From assembly GCA_947491945.1 (NCBI GenBank), contig CANLLN010000002.1, positions 62,001 through 126,000 of the forward strand: a DNA stretch of 64,000 nucleotides. The letters run 5' to 3'. The DNA is from an uncultured Carboxylicivirga sp. (GTDB taxonomy: Bacteria; Bacteroidota; Bacteroidia; Bacteroidales; Marinilabiliaceae). Below are positions 41,511 to 51,692 of the stretch, piece by piece. The position numbers and the translations under genes were made by a program. The notes below the pieces were generated by a model, which worked only from the letters and a program-made list of their open reading frames with translations, was not told the origin of the DNA and searched no databases. Position 1 is the first letter of the stretch, and each line of letters begins with the position of its first letter.

Positions 41511-42377
41511 CTATCCCTTAACCAACCATGCTTCAAGAGCTGTCATATGCCCTTCGCTCTCGTCCATACCTTGTCGATGCAACGCATCGAGCTTCTGTGG
41601 GTTATTTTCTATGCGCGACACGGCCAGTAGCTGTTGTGGCCTGATGATATAAACTCGCCCCTCCTGCTCCAGCTTATGCAGCTGCACAAGGGTTTTGTTA
41701 TATCGCTCGGCTCGCGAAAGAATAGAGGCCACCAGCTTAGGATACTTACGGTAAATACATTTTATAAGAAACCGAAACTTAGGACTTTTCTTTTGATAGC
41801 CTTCATTGCGGGTTAGCACTACCACCGCACGCTCATAACCACTGTTGAGGGCATGCATCACCGGTATTGAATCAGCCAGACCGCCATCCATGTATTCATG
41901 TCCGTTAAGACGAACCATCTTAGATACAAAAGGCAGGCTCGAGGAGGCAGTTATTGCTTTTAACAAGGCTGCACGATCCATATTTTTGGTTTGAAGATAC
42001 TCGGCTTGTCCGCTCATTACATCCGTAACGCCCACCACAAAATCACAAGGCGACCGGTAAAAGGCTTCAAAGTCAAAAGGTTCCAAATTATTGGGTATTT
42101 CACCATACACAAAATCCCAATCAAATAAATTACCCTTTTTATATAGGTTGCGCCAACTCATATAACGCGGATCAGCCGTATATTTTTCGTTCACCACCTT
42201 ATTTCGGCCATATTGCTTCGACACATAAGAAATGCCATAAGCAGCACCTGCCGACACACCAACAACATAAGGAAAGTGCAAATTATTCACTTGAAAGGCG
42301 TCCAGCACCCCGGCTGTAAACATACCTCGAAAGCCACCACCTTCGAGTACGAGGGCTGTTTTACTTAAATCAACCAT
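41511..42377 (-). CDS. Patatin-like phospholipase
   Basis: 288 residues, cytoplasmic or membrane-attached. Motifs: LEGGGFRGMFTAGVLDAF (oxyanion loop), GVSAGA (GxSxG, Ser 42) and MDGGLADSIP (Asp 164 in DGG), the full catalytic dyad. It resembles bacterial patatins of the YjjU type (QAEYLQTKN, AITASSSLPF). It should hydrolyse acyl esters of phospholipids. It starts six bases after the AsmA-like gene, and the two are one unit. Confidence 0.9.
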   Translation of the reverse strand: MVDLSKTALVLEGGGFRGMFTAGVLDAFQVNNLHFPYVVGVSAGAAYGISYVSKQYGRNKVVNEKYTADPRYMSWRNLYKKGNLFDWDFVYGEIPNNLEPFDFEAFYRSPCDFVVGVTDVMSGQAEYLQTKNMDRAALLKAITASSSLPFVSKMVRLNGHEYMDGGLADSIPVMHALNSGYERAVVVLTRNEGYQKKSPKFRFLIKCIYRKYPKLVASILSRAERYNKTLVQLHKLEQEGRVYIIRPQQLLAVSRIENNPQKLDALHRQGMDESEGHMTALEAWLVKG

Positions 42378-42383
42378 AGGTTA

Positions 42384-43661
42384 TTAATACTTAAATCCTT
42401 TAATAATGGGACGTCCCACGGGGCCACTCATCTCTAAAATGATGGCGTCGCCTTTGCGGGGCAGGGTCTGTCCGGTCATCAACTCAAAGGTCGATAGGGC
42501 ATTTTGCAATCCGACCTGTAACTTATTAATCTCCAGACGTCCCTCATTAATCAAAGATTGCATGGGATCCAGTGCATTCATCGCCACGCTTGCCTCCAGG
42601 CTCGCATCAATCAAAGACGATATAATCTCTGTATCATAAACGGTTAACACTTCATTATTAAGGCTTGTACATAAGGCAAATCGCTTCACTCCAAGCGTAT
42701 TGAGATCAAGCCCCAGCAGTGCAGTTTGAGCTTCCAGCTGCGCCTTTTTCTTTCCTTCAAACGAAAGTGACAGATCCTCAAGTAAAAAACTCGATGCCTG
42801 CGACTTCACCAGAGGATAATCGCCGGCATAGTCGAGCTCACTCTCAGTTTGAATATGGAGTTTTCCCAGCGAGAACTTCCCATTAACTGTCGGATCGCCC
42901 CATACAAGACCTTCTTTATTAAGTTTCAATTCTAAAGCCGATTGAGTACTTTGCACATGCATGCCTTGCAAACCATCTCCCACATAAGTGAGGTGACCAC
43001 GAGCCTGCATACTTAGTAAGGGCGCATCAAGGTGTATGGCTTTCATATTCAACTCTCGCTTATGCGGATCGAAATGCAAATCCAAAGTCACCTTATCAAT
43101 ATGGTTAAACTGATCTCGCTGCTCAGCAGTAAATCCCAGGGCGTCCATCCAAGGGGTCAGTGCAAATTCCACATGGCTCACCTTGACCTTCAAATGCTGA
43201 CGAGTTTCGGGAAAATTATGATCTAGCCGAACCATATTATCCTGAGTCAGATGACCATCAAAGTCGAGTATGAGCTCCTCCACCAACAAATTGTCATCGG
43301 CTACCGGTACATAAAGACTTAAATCATGGGCCTTCAGCCGGAATGACTTAATCTCACCGTATTTTTCACTATTCAGCCAACGCATGGCTTCCCGATAGGG
43401 TATGTCAAGCTTAACCCTTTTAATATGGGCCAATTGCATTCCATCAGCACCCTTAATAAGTACACCGTCCAGCTGCATCTTCGACAGGATAGGATTCACG
43501 TTCAGCTCCGAAATATCCAGCTGCACATCCTCCCCCAAAACGGCTACACGCGCTTTCAGCTTTTGCTCAATCTTTTTGGCCAATATGCTTCCATAAACCC
43601 AGTTTCCCGCTATTACTGCCAAAATAAATATGATAATAATGCTTATCGCTTTTCTATTCAT
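42384..43661 (-). CDS. AsmA-like/DUF748-type envelope protein
   Basis: 425 residues with one N-terminal membrane helix (ISIIIIFILAVIAGNWVYGS) and a large periplasmic part made of repeating beta segments (AHIKRVKLDIPYREAMRWL, RLKAHDLSLYVPVADDNLL, EVKVSHVEFALTPW-like pieces). This is the AsmA/DUF748 look, a family linked to lipid transport between membranes. No enzyme motif. The patatin gene follows at once, so both may act on membrane lipids; that link is inferred from position. Confidence 0.6.
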   Translation of the reverse strand: MNRKAISIIIIFILAVIAGNWVYGSILAKKIEQKLKARVAVLGEDVQLDISELNVNPILSKMQLDGVLIKGADGMQLAHIKRVKLDIPYREAMRWLNSEKYGEIKSFRLKAHDLSLYVPVADDNLLVEELILDFDGHLTQDNMVRLDHNFPETRQHLKVKVSHVEFALTPWMDALGFTAEQRDQFNHIDKVTLDLHFDPHKRELNMKAIHLDAPLLSMQARGHLTYVGDGLQGMHVQSTQSALELKLNKEGLVWGDPTVNGKFSLGKLHIQTESELDYAGDYPLVKSQASSFLLEDLSLSFEGKKKAQLEAQTALLGLDLNTLGVKRFALCTSLNNEVLTVYDTEIISSLIDASLEASVAMNALDPMQSLINEGRLEINKLQVGLQNALSTFELMTGQTLPRKGDAIILEMSGPVGRPIIKGFKY

Positions 43662-43947
43662 AAAAATGTATGTTTTCTAACGGTCGAATCAGGTTGTTAA
43701 GGTCTATTACCCACTTAACAATACAGATTGCTGATCGTAATAAAATACTTCATCCCAATTTAACTGAACTAAAATAGAAAAAAGAAACGGCGATTGAACG
43801 ATATAGACACACATTTATTCCATCAATAAGCATAAGAAACTGAGCTATTATACTTGTAAAGTAGGTAGGATTCCCTTGTAAACAATCCCTTACATTGAAT
43901 CATGAGTAATCAGGGCAGTGCACCCCCTAATTTATAAAAAGTAATCT

Positions 43948-44634
43948 CTATCGAAGATATAAAGTAGCGCCCACAGCAAGTGACAAGGTCATATAGGGTT
44001 TAACATACTTGGTGCGTATAGCCTCCAGCAGATAGGCATCCAACGAAGACACTTCGGCATATACGCCGAATCCTTCGAAGTAGGCACCCTTAATGTCGAA
44101 GCGCAACTCACCCCCTACAAAAGGCGAGAAATGAACTTTATTCTGAAAATAATATTTCTGTGGATAATAATCAGGAAGTTTACGAAAGGTATTATGCGTA
44201 TTCCCCCAGGTAATAGACAAGCCCCCATAGGGCCTGAAATATTCAAATAAGGCCTTACGGGTAAAATTAAAGCTATTCTTCAACGAAACACTGAAAACAC
44301 TATTTTTACTTCCCCCAAAATGTTCACCCAAATATCCAAAAAAAAGGGCCGGCTGATAAATTTCACCAATGGCATAGCCAAAGCCAACAGACATAAAGCC
44401 AATACTACCCGCATACTGTAATTTATATTGGCCGGGCAGAAACCAACGATGGCGGTAGGCAACTGTATCATCTTGTATTACCAATGTACGTTCCTTATAA
44501 GCTTTGTGTAGCAACTTGGGATAATTCGTGGAGTCAGACTCCTCCCTGTCCTGAGCTACTCCTTTGCTGGCGTACATCACCAAAAAACCCACCATCAAGG
44601 TTCTAAGTTTGAGTATATATTGCTGCTTTCCCAT
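43948..44634 (-). CDS. Outer membrane-type protein of unknown function
   Basis: 228 residues with a signal peptide ending near residue 27 (MVGFLVMYASKGVAQ). The rest alternates short beta strands (GSIGFMSVGFGYAIGEIY, FSPFVGGELRFDIKGAYF) and ends MTLSLAVGATLYLR, so a small beta-barrel is likely. I do not recognise a family. It starts four bases after the stop of the phosphoesterase lipoprotein gene and is in the same operon. Confidence 0.6.
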   Translation of the reverse strand: MGKQQYILKLRTLMVGFLVMYASKGVAQDREESDSTNYPKLLHKAYKERTLVIQDDTVAYRHRWFLPGQYKLQYAGSIGFMSVGFGYAIGEIYQPALFFGYLGEHFGGSKNSVFSVSLKNSFNFTRKALFEYFRPYGGLSITWGNTHNTFRKLPDYYPQKYYFQNKVHFSPFVGGELRFDIKGAYFEGFGVYAEVSSLDAYLLEAIRTKYVKPYMTLSLAVGATLYLR

Positions 44635-44638
44635 ACTG

Positions 44639-45448
44639 CTAATAATAATGACGTTCTACCCTAACCGTATCAGCCTGGATATCCAGGATAATGAGTTCAT
44701 CACGGATGGGAGCCGGCACGGTCAGGTAATGAATATCGCCATAAGGCTGCGATAACTTATAAGAATGATCATGCCCATGTACCGATAATTCAATGGCGTT
44801 GTTTTTCAAAAGCTCATTAAACAGATATTCATTTCCAAGGGAAAATTGTTCTGACCAGGGAGGCAAATGCGAAAAAGGTATTACATGCTGATAAGCTTCG
44901 CCATTGCTTAACGCCCCGTTAAACCACTCAAAATCCGGATCTGTAACCTTCTTCTCCCACACTATATTGTCAAAGAACACGAACTTAACATCGCGATAGT
45001 TGAAGAAGAAGTTTGACGCGCCAAACATCTCGTTATAGATATCATAGCCATTACCCAGGCAATCATGATTACCGATAATGGTGATGACGGGCACCTCAAT
45101 GCGATTCATTATGTCGCTATACCAGTTAAACTCACCTCCATTGGCACTAAGGGTTATATCCCCCAGATGAATTACAAAGTCGAAATCATCGCGACTATTG
45201 ATATAGTCCACCTGCTTTAAAAACTCATCGTAGTATGTATGCGAATCGGCGATTAAAGCAACCCTAAAGGGTTCAAACTCGTGATCAGCCGAGGGCAGGA
45301 GCCGATTATAATGACTTATATTTTGGCGCTTATATTTTGACTCCACAATGTTCTCGTAGGGGCTGTATTCAATTATATCCTTACACGAGAGCAGAAGAAG
45401 CAGGCTAAAACTGATGATCAACACTTTTCTATTCACATTCAAAATCAT
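44639..45448 (-). CDS. Metallophosphoesterase lipoprotein
   Basis: 269 residues with a lipoprotein signal (ISFSLLLLLSC, Cys near residue 22). Motifs of calcineurin-like phosphoesterases: ALIADSHTYYD (first Asp and His), IHLGDITLSANGGE, IIGNHDCLGNG, FSHLPPW and VHGHDHSYK. It should act outside the cytoplasm, attached to a membrane. It is followed by the small barrel protein gene with a four-base gap. Not closely related to the membrane phosphoesterase at 40194. Confidence 0.88.
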   Translation of the reverse strand: MILNVNRKVLIISFSLLLLLSCKDIIEYSPYENIVESKYKRQNISHYNRLLPSADHEFEPFRVALIADSHTYYDEFLKQVDYINSRDDFDFVIHLGDITLSANGGEFNWYSDIMNRIEVPVITIIGNHDCLGNGYDIYNEMFGASNFFFNYRDVKFVFFDNIVWEKKVTDPDFEWFNGALSNGEAYQHVIPFSHLPPWSEQFSLGNEYLFNELLKNNAIELSVHGHDHSYKLSQPYGDIHYLTVPAPIRDELIILDIQADTVRVERHYY

Positions 45449-45671
45449 ACGATGCCTTTATTAACTCATTAGTATTAAACAGAATTACATAACCAATGGC
45501 AAATATATTGATCAAAACATCAGGCTATTAATAAAAAATAACCAATCATTAAAAGTCACTGATGAAGCAGCCCTTCATCAAGATGAAATGAATAAGTCAT
45601 CAAGACAATACCAATTGGCCAATCAGCAAGTGATGATTAAATCGAAACGCTCCTTTGTTAAAGTGGTTTAC

Positions 45672-45679
45672 TATCTTTG
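45672..45679 (+). promoter_or_regulatory. -7 promoter element before the kinase gene
   Basis: TATCTTTG fully matches TAnnTTTG and lies 19 bases before the ATG at 45699; a TTTG at 45654-45657 is closer than the standard -33 spacing. Confidence 0.45.
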
Positions 45680-45698
45680 CGCCACATATTTCTAATAC

Positions 45699-46685
45699 AT
45701 GGAACAGCAACTACATAACATTATATTAAAGGCTACAGGAGCCAGTACCATTAAAACTACTGATATTCTCCAAAACCTATGGAGCGGCTATGGTAAGATA
45801 CTGCGCGTTACCTTACAGGGTGGTAATCACACATCGGTGGTGGTAAAGCACGTGAAGCTGCCGGATAAAACGAAGCATCCCCGTGGATGGAATACCGACT
45901 TATCACATCAGCGTAAGCTCACCTCCTACAAGGTAGAGACAGCCTGGTACGCTGAATGGAACTACCTGTGCACGGAAGACTGCCGCACCCCACAATGCCT
46001 TTACCTGACACAGCACGGCGATGAAGTGATTATGGTGCTGGAGGACCTGGATGAAGCAGGCTATCCCTTGCGGCTGAATGCGGTAAGCTGGCAGCACATT
46101 ACTACCTGCCTGCGCTGGCTCGCTAATTTTCATGCCACCTTCCTGCATCAAAAACCCGATCAATTATGGCCTATTGGCACTTATTGGCACCTCGACACAC
46201 GACCTGATGAGTGGCGCATTATGGATGATCAGTTACTGAAAGCAGCCGCCTCAGCCATCGATAAGAAACTGCGGTCAGCGCGCTTTCAGACCTTCGTTCA
46301 TGGCGATGCCAAGCTGGCGAATTTTTGTTTTGCCCCCGATGGCCGCTCGGTGGCAGCCGTTGACTTTCAATACGTGGGTGGCGGATGTGGCATGAAGGAT
46401 CTGGCCTATTTTGTGGGCAGCTGCCTCTACGAAGAAGAATGCGAATCCATGGAAAAAGAGATTCTGGATACCTACTTCAAGGAACTGAAAAAGGCACTTC
46501 AACACCATCATCCTCACATTGATGGTATCGCTCTGGAGCAGGAATGGCGGGCATTATACCCGGTAGCGTGGACCGATTTTCATCGATTTCTAAAAGGATG
46601 GAGCCCCGACCACTGGAAAATAAACAGTTACAGCGAACGGGTGGCACGCGAAACACTGGCTACAATTCATAAAACCACGGTATGA
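45699..46685 (+). CDS. Phosphotransferase of the APH/choline-kinase-like (EcKinase) type
   Basis: 328 residues, cytoplasmic. Motifs: VVVKHVKLP (ATP-site Lys), [22 protein letters not shown] (hinge), [13 protein letters not shown] (catalytic loop, HGD) and [19 protein letters not shown] (metal-binding DFQ). The wording of the last two is that of CHK/EcKinase-like proteins rather than antibiotic kinases. The small-molecule substrate is unknown. Its last four bases overlap the start of the phosphatase gene (ATGA), so the two proteins are translationally coupled. Confidence 0.85.
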   Translation: MEQQLHNIILKATGASTIKTTDILQNLWSGYGKILRVTLQGGNHTSVVVKHVKLPDKTKHPRGWNTDLSHQRKLTSYKVETAWYAEWNYLCTEDCRTPQCLYLTQHGDEVIMVLEDLDEAGYPLRLNAVSWQHITTCLRWLANFHATFLHQKPDQLWPIGTYWHLDTRPDEWRIMDDQLLKAAASAIDKKLRSARFQTFVHGDAKLANFCFAPDGRSVAAVDFQYVGGGCGMKDLAYFVGSCLYEEECESMEKEILDTYFKELKKALQHHHPHIDGIALEQEWRALYPVAWTDFHRFLKGWSPDHWKINSYSERVARETLATIHKTTV

Positions 46686-47536
46686 TACTGCAACCATCGC
46701 ATTTAAAAACACTCTGCGAGGCAGCCATTGATGCTGCGCGAAAAGCAGGTGCGTACATTAACTCTCAGAGCAGGTATACACAGACAGTGCAACACAAAGG
46801 AGGTACACACAACCTGGCAGCTCAAGTTTTTACAGAGGTAGATCTCGCCAGCGAAAAAATTATTCTCGATTGCCTAAAGCCATCCCTCAAGGACTTTGAC
46901 CTGGCATTACTAAGCGAAGAAACCAAGGACGATGGCAGCCGCTTTGAAAAAGATTACTTCTGGTGCATCGACCCCCTGGACGGTTCCCTGCCTTTCATCG
47001 AACACAGCGACGGCTATTCAATTTCTATAGCCCTGATCAGCAAAGCAGGAATACCTCATATTGGGGTGATATACAATCCGGTGGATAACACCCTCTACCA
47101 TGCCATTAAAGGACATGGTGCCTTCAGAAACCACACCTTATGGCAGTTGCATCCAAAGAACAGCATGACGCTGGTATGCGACCGTAGTTTTTTAAATCAT
47201 CCGCGCTACGAAGAAGTAGTTTCTAAAATAAAAGCCCGTAGTCAAGGAGAACTAAAAATAATAAGTCACGGAGGGGCAGCGATGAATGCGATGTGGGTAT
47301 TGGAAGGCCATCCGGCTGTATATTTCAAGTTTCCCAAGGCTGAAGAGGGTGGTGGCAGCTTATGGGACTACGGCGCTTCGGCCTGCATCTTTCATGAAAT
47401 AAAAGCGCATGTATCAGACGCCCATGGTCAACCCCTAGCGCTTAACAACCCACTTACCACATTTATGCACCAAGGTGGAATCTGCTATGCTTCTACACCG
47501 GAAATACAAGCCATTACTCAACTACTCATTAAATGA
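46682..47536 (+). CDS. Inositol monophosphatase-family (CysQ-like) phosphatase
   Basis: 284 residues, cytoplasmic. Motifs: [10 protein letters not shown] (metal Glu), [15 protein letters not shown] (the DPxDG(S/T) box) and [13 protein letters not shown] (WD box). Members remove phosphate from inositol phosphate, PAP or fructose bisphosphate; DPLDGS and the flanking residues fit the CysQ/IMPase group, but the substrate is open. It overlaps the kinase gene by four bases, so a kinase and a phosphatase may act on the same small molecule. Its 3' end overlaps the convergent DUF5723-like gene by 15 bases. Confidence 0.88.
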   Translation: MILQPSHLKTLCEAAIDAARKAGAYINSQSRYTQTVQHKGGTHNLAAQVFTEVDLASEKIILDCLKPSLKDFDLALLSEETKDDGSRFEKDYFWCIDPLDGSLPFIEHSDGYSISIALISKAGIPHIGVIYNPVDNTLYHAIKGHGAFRNHTLWQLHPKNSMTLVCDRSFLNHPRYEEVVSKIKARSQGELKIISHGGAAMNAMWVLEGHPAVYFKFPKAEEGGGSLWDYGASACIFHEIKAHVSDAHGQPLALNNPLTTFMHQGGICYASTPEIQAITQLLIK

Positions 47537-48880
47537 TCGGCCAATGGGTATTGACATCCCTACATAAAAGACCTGGCCTTCCAGATGCGAATCAAAAAGC
47601 GCACTGAAAATGGTTGGTGAACCCACAAAAAAGCGTCCATAACGGGCCGCGGCTCCCACATAGCTACCCTTCACCGATGAATAGCTAAGGGGCAAAAATG
47701 CAGCCCACTTCCGTTTTTCGTAGCGGAAAGTTAAATTACCTCGCCAAACCTGACGACTGACCAATCGAACCTGAGAACGATAATAATTGGGGCTATAAGA
47801 AAAAGAAGTATTGACAAAAAAGCTCGGACGCAAGCAATAATCAAGTGTGGCACCCACCGTTAAGGGCAGTTTTGTATTAAAACTACCACCGTCTTGCTCC
47901 TCAAAGTCAACGGATTTCTCAATGGAATCTTTTAGAGCCTGTAAGCTTTCCACCCCTTGAAAGCGGCTATAAGGAACATCCTGCATACGCACCCAATACG
48001 ATGCCTGCGCTCTTGTTTGTTTGTGCTTGATATAACCCCAGTCGGCAATGGCTAAACCCACCTTATATCGGTAAGGAATTCCCTTAATTCCTTGCAGGTG
48101 GTCAGGTAAGTACGAGTAGCTAAGTCCAATGTCGACGCCTACGCCAAAATCGCCTGACTGCTCTACAATATCACCTCCATCCACCGTCTTCCCAAGGCTT
48201 TCATTAAAGCCATAGGTGAGATGGAAATCAAACTGTTCTATCTGCTCTTTATCAAACATGATGTCGATATCATCCATCTGAAGGTAACCCGATCCTGAGC
48301 CATTTAACAACTTCAGTGTTAAACCACCCGTTAACCAGTGAGTATCGGTTTTAATCAAGGATGATGACCAGCTAAAGGCATATTCGACCCAACTATTGAG
48401 TAAAGAACGAAAGTACTCACTTTTAATGTCCTCCAGATATTCTGGATTCTCCAAGCCCTTGAATAGCTTTAACAGATCATCATTGGATGAGTTATAAACC
48501 CCATCTGCCCTATAACTAACTGCCACAGCGAGTGCATGACGATCATTCAAACGATAACTAAGCGAAGGAAGCATCATCCGCCCTTTTACGTATAGTAAAG
48601 ATTCTTCCGACCCTAAAAAGTGTTTCAAATCAGATAGTCCTACACGTCCTACAACATCCCAAAAGTCCTGGGAGGCAAAATTCATATCACTCATCAAAGC
48701 AATGTTGGCCGACAGTAAATTAACATTCCACCGGGCATCGTTGCGGATCAGATCGCCCGGTTGATTGACCAGGCCAACAAAAGGCAGGTAAGAACTGGAG
48801 TGCACTCCTTTATATTCCTGAGCATAAGTTGGAGTAGCAACAAAGCAAACCAGTATTAATGAATAGATAAGGCGTTTCAT
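47522..48880 (-). CDS. DUF5723-like outer membrane protein
   Basis: 452 residues with signal peptide MKRLIYSLILVCFVATPTYAQ. The mature start (YKGVHSSSYLPFVGLVNQPG), the strand pattern (HALAVAVSYRADGVYNSS, FNTKLPLTVGATLDYCLR) and the end [15 protein letters not shown] are like DUF5723 barrel proteins of Bacteroidota. It is probably an outer-membrane protein of unknown role. It is convergent with the phosphatase gene with a 15-base overlap. Confidence 0.7.
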   Translation of the reverse strand: MKRLIYSLILVCFVATPTYAQEYKGVHSSSYLPFVGLVNQPGDLIRNDARWNVNLLSANIALMSDMNFASQDFWDVVGRVGLSDLKHFLGSEESLLYVKGRMMLPSLSYRLNDRHALAVAVSYRADGVYNSSNDDLLKLFKGLENPEYLEDIKSEYFRSLLNSWVEYAFSWSSSLIKTDTHWLTGGLTLKLLNGSGSGYLQMDDIDIMFDKEQIEQFDFHLTYGFNESLGKTVDGGDIVEQSGDFGVGVDIGLSYSYLPDHLQGIKGIPYRYKVGLAIADWGYIKHKQTRAQASYWVRMQDVPYSRFQGVESLQALKDSIEKSVDFEEQDGGSFNTKLPLTVGATLDYCLRPSFFVNTSFSYSPNYYRSQVRLVSRQVWRGNLTFRYEKRKWAAFLPLSYSSVKGSYVGAAARYGRFFVGSPTIFSALFDSHLEGQVFYVGMSIPIGRSFNE

Positions 48881-48962
48881 GGATCGGTATTAGTACTACA
48901 AAATAATGCATTTTAATGCTTTATGAAACTTATTTGAGTAACTTTATAATTTAAAAAATAAA

Positions 48963-49376
48963 ATGTCGAGCATACTCAAACACAGAGGCCTTGAAAAAGA
49001 AATGGAGATAGTGGCCAGCCGTTCCAGCGGACCCGGCGGTCAGCATGTAAATAAAGTAAACACCAAGATTACTTTACGCTTTAACATAACGAAATCCCTT
49101 CTTTTGACCGAAGCGGAGAAGCAAACCTTGTTACAACGCCTGAAAGCTCAGCTTAGCACACAGAATGAACTGATAATAAACTGCCAGCAGAGTCGGTCGC
49201 AAATACAGAACAAACTGAGGGCTATCGAGCAGCTTTATACCATTCTACAGAATGCTTTGCGCCCCATTAAGCAGCGCCGAAAAACCAAACGAACGAAGTC
49301 ATCTATTGAGAAAAGGCTTAATACAAAAAAGATTCAGTCGCTAAAAAAGGCAAGCAGGCGACTCAAAGACTTTTAA
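48963..49376 (+). CDS. arfB: ArfB-type peptidyl-tRNA hydrolase for stalled ribosomes
   Basis: 137 residues. SSGPGGQHVNKVNTKITLRF holds the GGQ (residues 25-27) that releases the peptide, and the chain ends in a basic tail (RRKTKRTKSSIEKRLNTKK) that enters the empty mRNA channel. This is the ArfB/YaeJ layout, without the codon-reading domains of a release factor. It frees ribosomes stuck on mRNAs with no stop codon. It is a single-gene unit; no tmRNA was seen in the window. Confidence 0.93.
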   Translation: MSSILKHRGLEKEMEIVASRSSGPGGQHVNKVNTKITLRFNITKSLLLTEAEKQTLLQRLKAQLSTQNELIINCQQSRSQIQNKLRAIEQLYTILQNALRPIKQRRKTKRTKSSIEKRLNTKKIQSLKKASRRLKDF

Positions 49377-49382
49377 AATAAC

Positions 49383-49390
49383 TACTTTTG
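49383..49390 (+). promoter_or_regulatory. -7 promoter element before the 49425 gene
   Basis: TACTTTTG matches TAnnTTTG and lies 34 bases before the ATG; no -33 match seen. Confidence 0.35.
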
Positions 49391-49424
49391 TAGCCCATTT
49401 TTATAATAACCATTACACAAAACA

Positions 49425-49898
49425 ATGAAAGACATCACTTTAGGACAAGGACTGGGCAAGATAAGCTTTGGTTTGAACCGTCAGCAGGTACTGGATCTAC
49501 TGGGCGAGCCCAGCGAGGTAGAAGGTATGGATGGCGACAAGGACTCGGGCGCTATGGAAGCCTGGCACTATGATGAGTTACACCTATCGTTATCATTCGA
49601 AGAAGACTGCAACTGGAAGCTCACGTCCATTACTACAGCATCACCCGAGGTTCTTTTTGAAGGACTGGACCTGATCGGCCTTAGTCAGGGCGAAGTGATG
49701 GAGCAGATGGAAGTATTTAACCTGGGGGATTTTGAGTTGGAGGACCTGTCGACTGAAGGCGTTCCCAACCAATCACTGGCAGCCAACCCCGACTTTAGCC
49801 TCAATCTATTTTTCGACCATGACATACTAACCGAGATTCAATGGGGTCCCTTCTGGGATGATGATGAGGAGAAGCCAATCTGGCCCGACCAAAACTAA
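49425..49898 (+). CDS. Small acidic protein of unknown function
   Basis: 157 residues, cytoplasmic and very acidic. It starts with a GxLxxISFGLNRQQVLDLLGEP segment (helix after Gly, typical of BLIP/SmpA-like folds that recognise partners) and a strand LTSITTASPEVLFEGLDLIG; a second similar unit follows (LSQGEVMEQMEVFNLGDFE). It may be a two-repeat BLIP-like protein. The function is unknown and no toxin gene is next to it. Confidence 0.6.
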   Translation: MKDITLGQGLGKISFGLNRQQVLDLLGEPSEVEGMDGDKDSGAMEAWHYDELHLSLSFEEDCNWKLTSITTASPEVLFEGLDLIGLSQGEVMEQMEVFNLGDFELEDLSTEGVPNQSLAANPDFSLNLFFDHDILTEIQWGPFWDDDEEKPIWPDQN

Positions 49899-49953
49899 AG
49901 GCTGCGGGATAAAGGCATCAGCCCCTCCACACAGCCTCATTCAATAAAATTTT

Positions 49954-51408
49954 CTACACATTGTAGGTAGTGCTCGATGTATCGCCACCCCGCCCGGTCC
50001 AGTTAGTATGAAAAAACTCGCCGCGGGGCTTGTCGATGCGCTCATAGGTATGGGCACCAAAATAATCACGCTGTGCCTGCAAAAGATTAGCCGGCAATGT
50101 GGCTGCGCGGTATCCATCGTAATAACTTAATGCAGTGGCAAAAGCAGGTGTGGGAATACCATTCATCACTGCGGTAGCCACCACCTTGCGCCATCCGGCC
50201 TGTGCCTTATCAATGGCAGCCTTAAAGTAAGGGTCGAGCAAAAGGTTTGTTAGACCTTGTTGCTTATCAAATGCTTCTTTTATCTTGCCCAAAAAGGCCG
50301 ATCGAATAATGCAGCCACCTCGCCACATAAGGGCGATACCGCCATAGTTTAGATTCCATCCATGCTCAGTGGCTGCCGCTCGCATTAGCGCGTATCCCTG
50401 TGCATAAGACACAATCTTTGACGCATACAAAGCATCCTTGATGGCAGCTACAAACTCCTTTTTATCACCATCATAACCTGGCGTAGGCCCGGTTAAAACG
50501 CTGGAAGCCTCTACCCTTTCGTCCTTAATGGCCGACAGACAGCGCGAGAAAACAGCTTCTCCAATCAAGGTCAGGGGCACGCCCAGCTCAAGCGCGGTGA
50601 TGCCCGTCCATTTACCTGTACCTTTCTGACCGGCCTTATCCAATATCTTTTCCACCAAGGGTGAGCCATCCTCATCTTTATAGGCCATTATATCACGCGT
50701 TATCTCAATCAGGTAAGAATCCAGCTCCTGCTCATTCCACTCTTTAAACACATTATGCATCTCATCGGCCGTCAATCCCAGCACTTCTTTCATGATGTGG
50801 TAAGCCTCACTGATCAGCTGCATATCACCATACTCGATGCCATTGTGTACCATCTTTACAAAATGGCCGGCACCGTCTTCACCTACCCAATCGCAACAGG
50901 GGGATCCGTCTTCTACCTTGGCGGCGATAGCCTGAAAGATAGGCTTTACAGCAGGCCATGCAGCTTTTGAGCCGCCCGGCATGATGGAAGGCCCCAGTAA
51001 GGCACCTTCTTCGCCTCCTGATACGCCTGCACCAATATAATGCACTCCGTGAGCTTCTACTTGCTTAATACGTCGATCAGTATCGGGATAATGCGTATTA
51101 CCTCCATCAATAATAACGTCGCCATGCTCCAGGTGTGGCAACAAGGCCTCAATGGTAGCATCAACAGCCGATCCAGCCTTAATCATCATCATCACCTTAC
51201 GCGGACGCTCCAACTTACCCACCAATTCTTCCAGCGAATAAGTGGCGACTATATTTTTGTCTTTACCCCTTCCGTTCACAAAATTATCTACCTTATCGGT
51301 AGATCGATTATAAACGGCTACCTGATAGCCCTTACTTTCCATGTTTAAAACCAGGTTTTCACCCATAACGGCCAAACCGATCAAGCCTATATCTGATTGC
51401 TCTTTCAT
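49954..51408 (-). CDS. gnd: 6-phosphogluconate dehydrogenase, decarboxylating
   Basis: 484 residues from the ATG at 51408 (MKEQSDIGLIGLAVMGENLV), the usual start; an ATG seven codons upstream exists. It turns 6-phosphogluconate into ribulose 5-phosphate and CO2 with NADP. Seen: GLAVMGENL (Rossmann loop), IDGGNTHYPDTDRR, GAGVSGGEEGALLGPSIMPG, FVKMVHNGIEYGDMQLISE and KGTGKWTGITALELGVP. Full length. Unusually the next genes are not zwf or pgl; it stands alone. Confidence 0.97.
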   Translation of the reverse strand: MKEQSDIGLIGLAVMGENLVLNMESKGYQVAVYNRSTDKVDNFVNGRGKDKNIVATYSLEELVGKLERPRKVMMMIKAGSAVDATIEALLPHLEHGDVIIDGGNTHYPDTDRRIKQVEAHGVHYIGAGVSGGEEGALLGPSIMPGGSKAAWPAVKPIFQAIAAKVEDGSPCCDWVGEDGAGHFVKMVHNGIEYGDMQLISEAYHIMKEVLGLTADEMHNVFKEWNEQELDSYLIEITRDIMAYKDEDGSPLVEKILDKAGQKGTGKWTGITALELGVPLTLIGEAVFSRCLSAIKDERVEASSVLTGPTPGYDGDKKEFVAAIKDALYASKIVSYAQGYALMRAAATEHGWNLNYGGIALMWRGGCIIRSAFLGKIKEAFDKQQGLTNLLLDPYFKAAIDKAQAGWRKVVATAVMNGIPTPAFATALSYYDGYRAATLPANLLQAQRDYFGAHTYERIDKPRGEFFHTNWTGRGGDTSSTTYNV

Positions 51409-51692
51409 CTGCTCAAATTTATTTATCAATGTTCAGATGGAACTTCCAAATAAATTAGATCATCCGCCTGTGTATTAACTTGGACAATCAAATTTGCATG
51501 GTCGTTTCATTTAATTATATTTCAAAAATGAAGGATTATACCCTTCTTACCATTAAAAGAATACTCCCCTTAAAACGCTCAATGCACCTACCATTATTAC
51601 GGTAAATGATGAGATTGTATAACACTTAAAGCCCACCAATGTTTACGTCAGGCAGCGTTGATACAGCTCTTGTTAAGGATGCTAAAAGCGGA

